Part shown: in pieces, positions 5,478 through 6,136 of the stretch
Numbering within the stretch: position 1 is the first letter of the stretch
Layout: every line of letters begins with the position of its first letter
Source: Wenzhouxiangellaceae bacterium
Lineage (GTDB): Bacteria; Pseudomonadota; Gammaproteobacteria; Xanthomonadales; Wenzhouxiangellaceae
Direction: 5' to 3'
Assembly (NCBI GenBank): GCA_023258355.1
Contig: JALQZL010000090.1
Location: 1-6,136, forward strand
DNA length: 6,136 nt
The notes under the pieces: generated by a model
The model's database searches: none
Seen by the model: the letters and a program-made list of their open reading frames with translations, nothing else
What the model was told of the DNA's origin: nothing
Translations under genes and position numbers: made by a program

Positions 5478-6136
5478 GTGATATGCCCATGATCCATGGA
5501 GAGTTGATGATCAGCAATTTGCATCATCGCCATATCATGGCTAACCGCCAGCATGGTCAGTTGACCGCGAAGGGCGTCTATGGAGGCCACCACGGCTTGT
5601 TCAGAAGCGCTGTCTAAATTGCTTGTGGCCTCATCAAGGATCAATAATTTGGGTTGATGAATCAGTGCTCTGGCGATGGCCAGACGCTGCTTTTGGCCGC
5701 CTGACAGTCGCCCACCACGCTCTCCCAGCGGTGTGTGTATACCCTTCTCAAGGCGGTTGACAAATTCATCGGCGTTAGCCATTTTAAGTGCTGTTTCAGC
5801 ATCTTTCTCTGTCAGTGTGGTATCCCCTAGGGTCAGGTTATAAAACACCGACTCATTCACAAGTAAGGCTTCTTGAGGGACGTAACCAATTTGATGACGC
5901 CATTGCTGTTGGTCAATTTCATCTAGGTTAATACCATCGATTTCAATGGTGCCGTGATCTGGCCTTAAAAGGGCAGCGACCAAATCAATGATGGTTGTCT
6001 TACCTGAACCCGACGGACCAGTGATTACGGTCAGTTTACCTGCTGGAATCTCGAAAGAGACTTTATCGAGAATGGGTCTTGACTCATAGGCGAAGGTCAC
6101 CTCATTAAATTTGATGCCTTGGTTAAATGTAGGGGA
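5474..6136 (-). CDS. ABC transporter, C-terminal ATP-binding domain (5' end outside window)
   Basis: The last 220 residues of an ABC protein are visible, and the frame stays open to the window edge. The start of the domain (GIKFNEVTFAYESRPILDKVSF) lies before the GTG at 6100, so that codon is not the start. All nucleotide-binding motifs are intact (numbering of the visible part): A-loop Tyr17, Walker A GPSGSGKTT at 40-48, Q-loop YVPQ ending at Gln88, signature LSGGQKQR at 144-151, Walker B LLILDE at 164-169, D-loop SNLD, and H-loop His200 in AVSHD. The sequence is of the exporter type (MsbA/HlyB/LapB-like), where this domain follows six membrane helices in a protein of about 580-600 residues. 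The membrane domain itself is not seen. Only about 20 residues follow the H-loop, fewer than in MsbA. It is the most upstream visible gene of the minus-strand operon and probably exports or flips the product made by the genes behind it. Confidence 0.9.
   Translation of the reverse strand, partial: SPTFNQGIKFNEVTFAYESRPILDKVSFEIPAGKLTVITGPSGSGKTTIIDLVAALLRPDHGTIEIDGINLDEIDQQQWRHQIGYVPQEALLVNESVFYNLTLGDTTLTEKDAETALKMANADEFVNRLEKGIHTPLGERGGRLSGGQKQRLAIARALIHQPKLLILDEATSNLDSASEQAVVASIDALRGQLTMLAVSHDMAMMQIADHQLSMDHGHIT

Overview
This window comes from the chromosome of a Gram-negative bacterium, most likely a gammaproteobacterium. The evidence is an FtsK C-terminus very like the enterobacterial/pseudomonad type, followed directly by lolA (outer-membrane lipoprotein chaperone), an ftsK-lolA order typical of that class. 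The genus cannot be told from the sequence. Coding density is close to complete: the gaps between genes are 4, 11, 13 and 4 bases, one pair overlaps by 4 bases, and there is no non-coding stretch over 300 bases. I see no tRNA, rRNA, CRISPR array, insertion sequence or attachment site.

Left part, plus strand (1-1573): the 3' end of ftsK (motor domain from just after the Walker A region, plus the winged-helix gamma domain), then a complete lolA four bases later. In enterobacteria rarA and serS follow lolA on the same strand. Here lolA instead meets a convergent gene only 11 bases away.

Right part, minus strand (6136 down to 1585): four tightly packed co-directional genes that read as one operon entering from beyond the right edge. 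In transcription order they are: (1) the C-terminal nucleotide-binding domain of an exporter-type ABC transporter, cut by the window edge; (2) a LpxL/HtrB-like acyltransferase, starting inside the ABC stop codon (ATGA); (3) a large protein joining a GT8-like glycosyltransferase domain, a short segment resembling the C-terminal half of a methyltransferase, and an ELM1-family (GT-B-like) domain; (4) a 2-oxoglutarate/Fe(II)-dependent oxygenase with an intact HxD...H site.

Together the four genes suggest synthesis, acylation, oxidative tailoring and export of a glycoconjugate or glycolipid of the cell envelope. That is inference from content and packing; the product is unknown. The best leads for novelty are the GT8/methyltransferase-remnant/ELM1 fusion and the acyltransferase, whose HX4(D/E) motif reads H-M-G-N-G-L and so lacks the catalytic acid.
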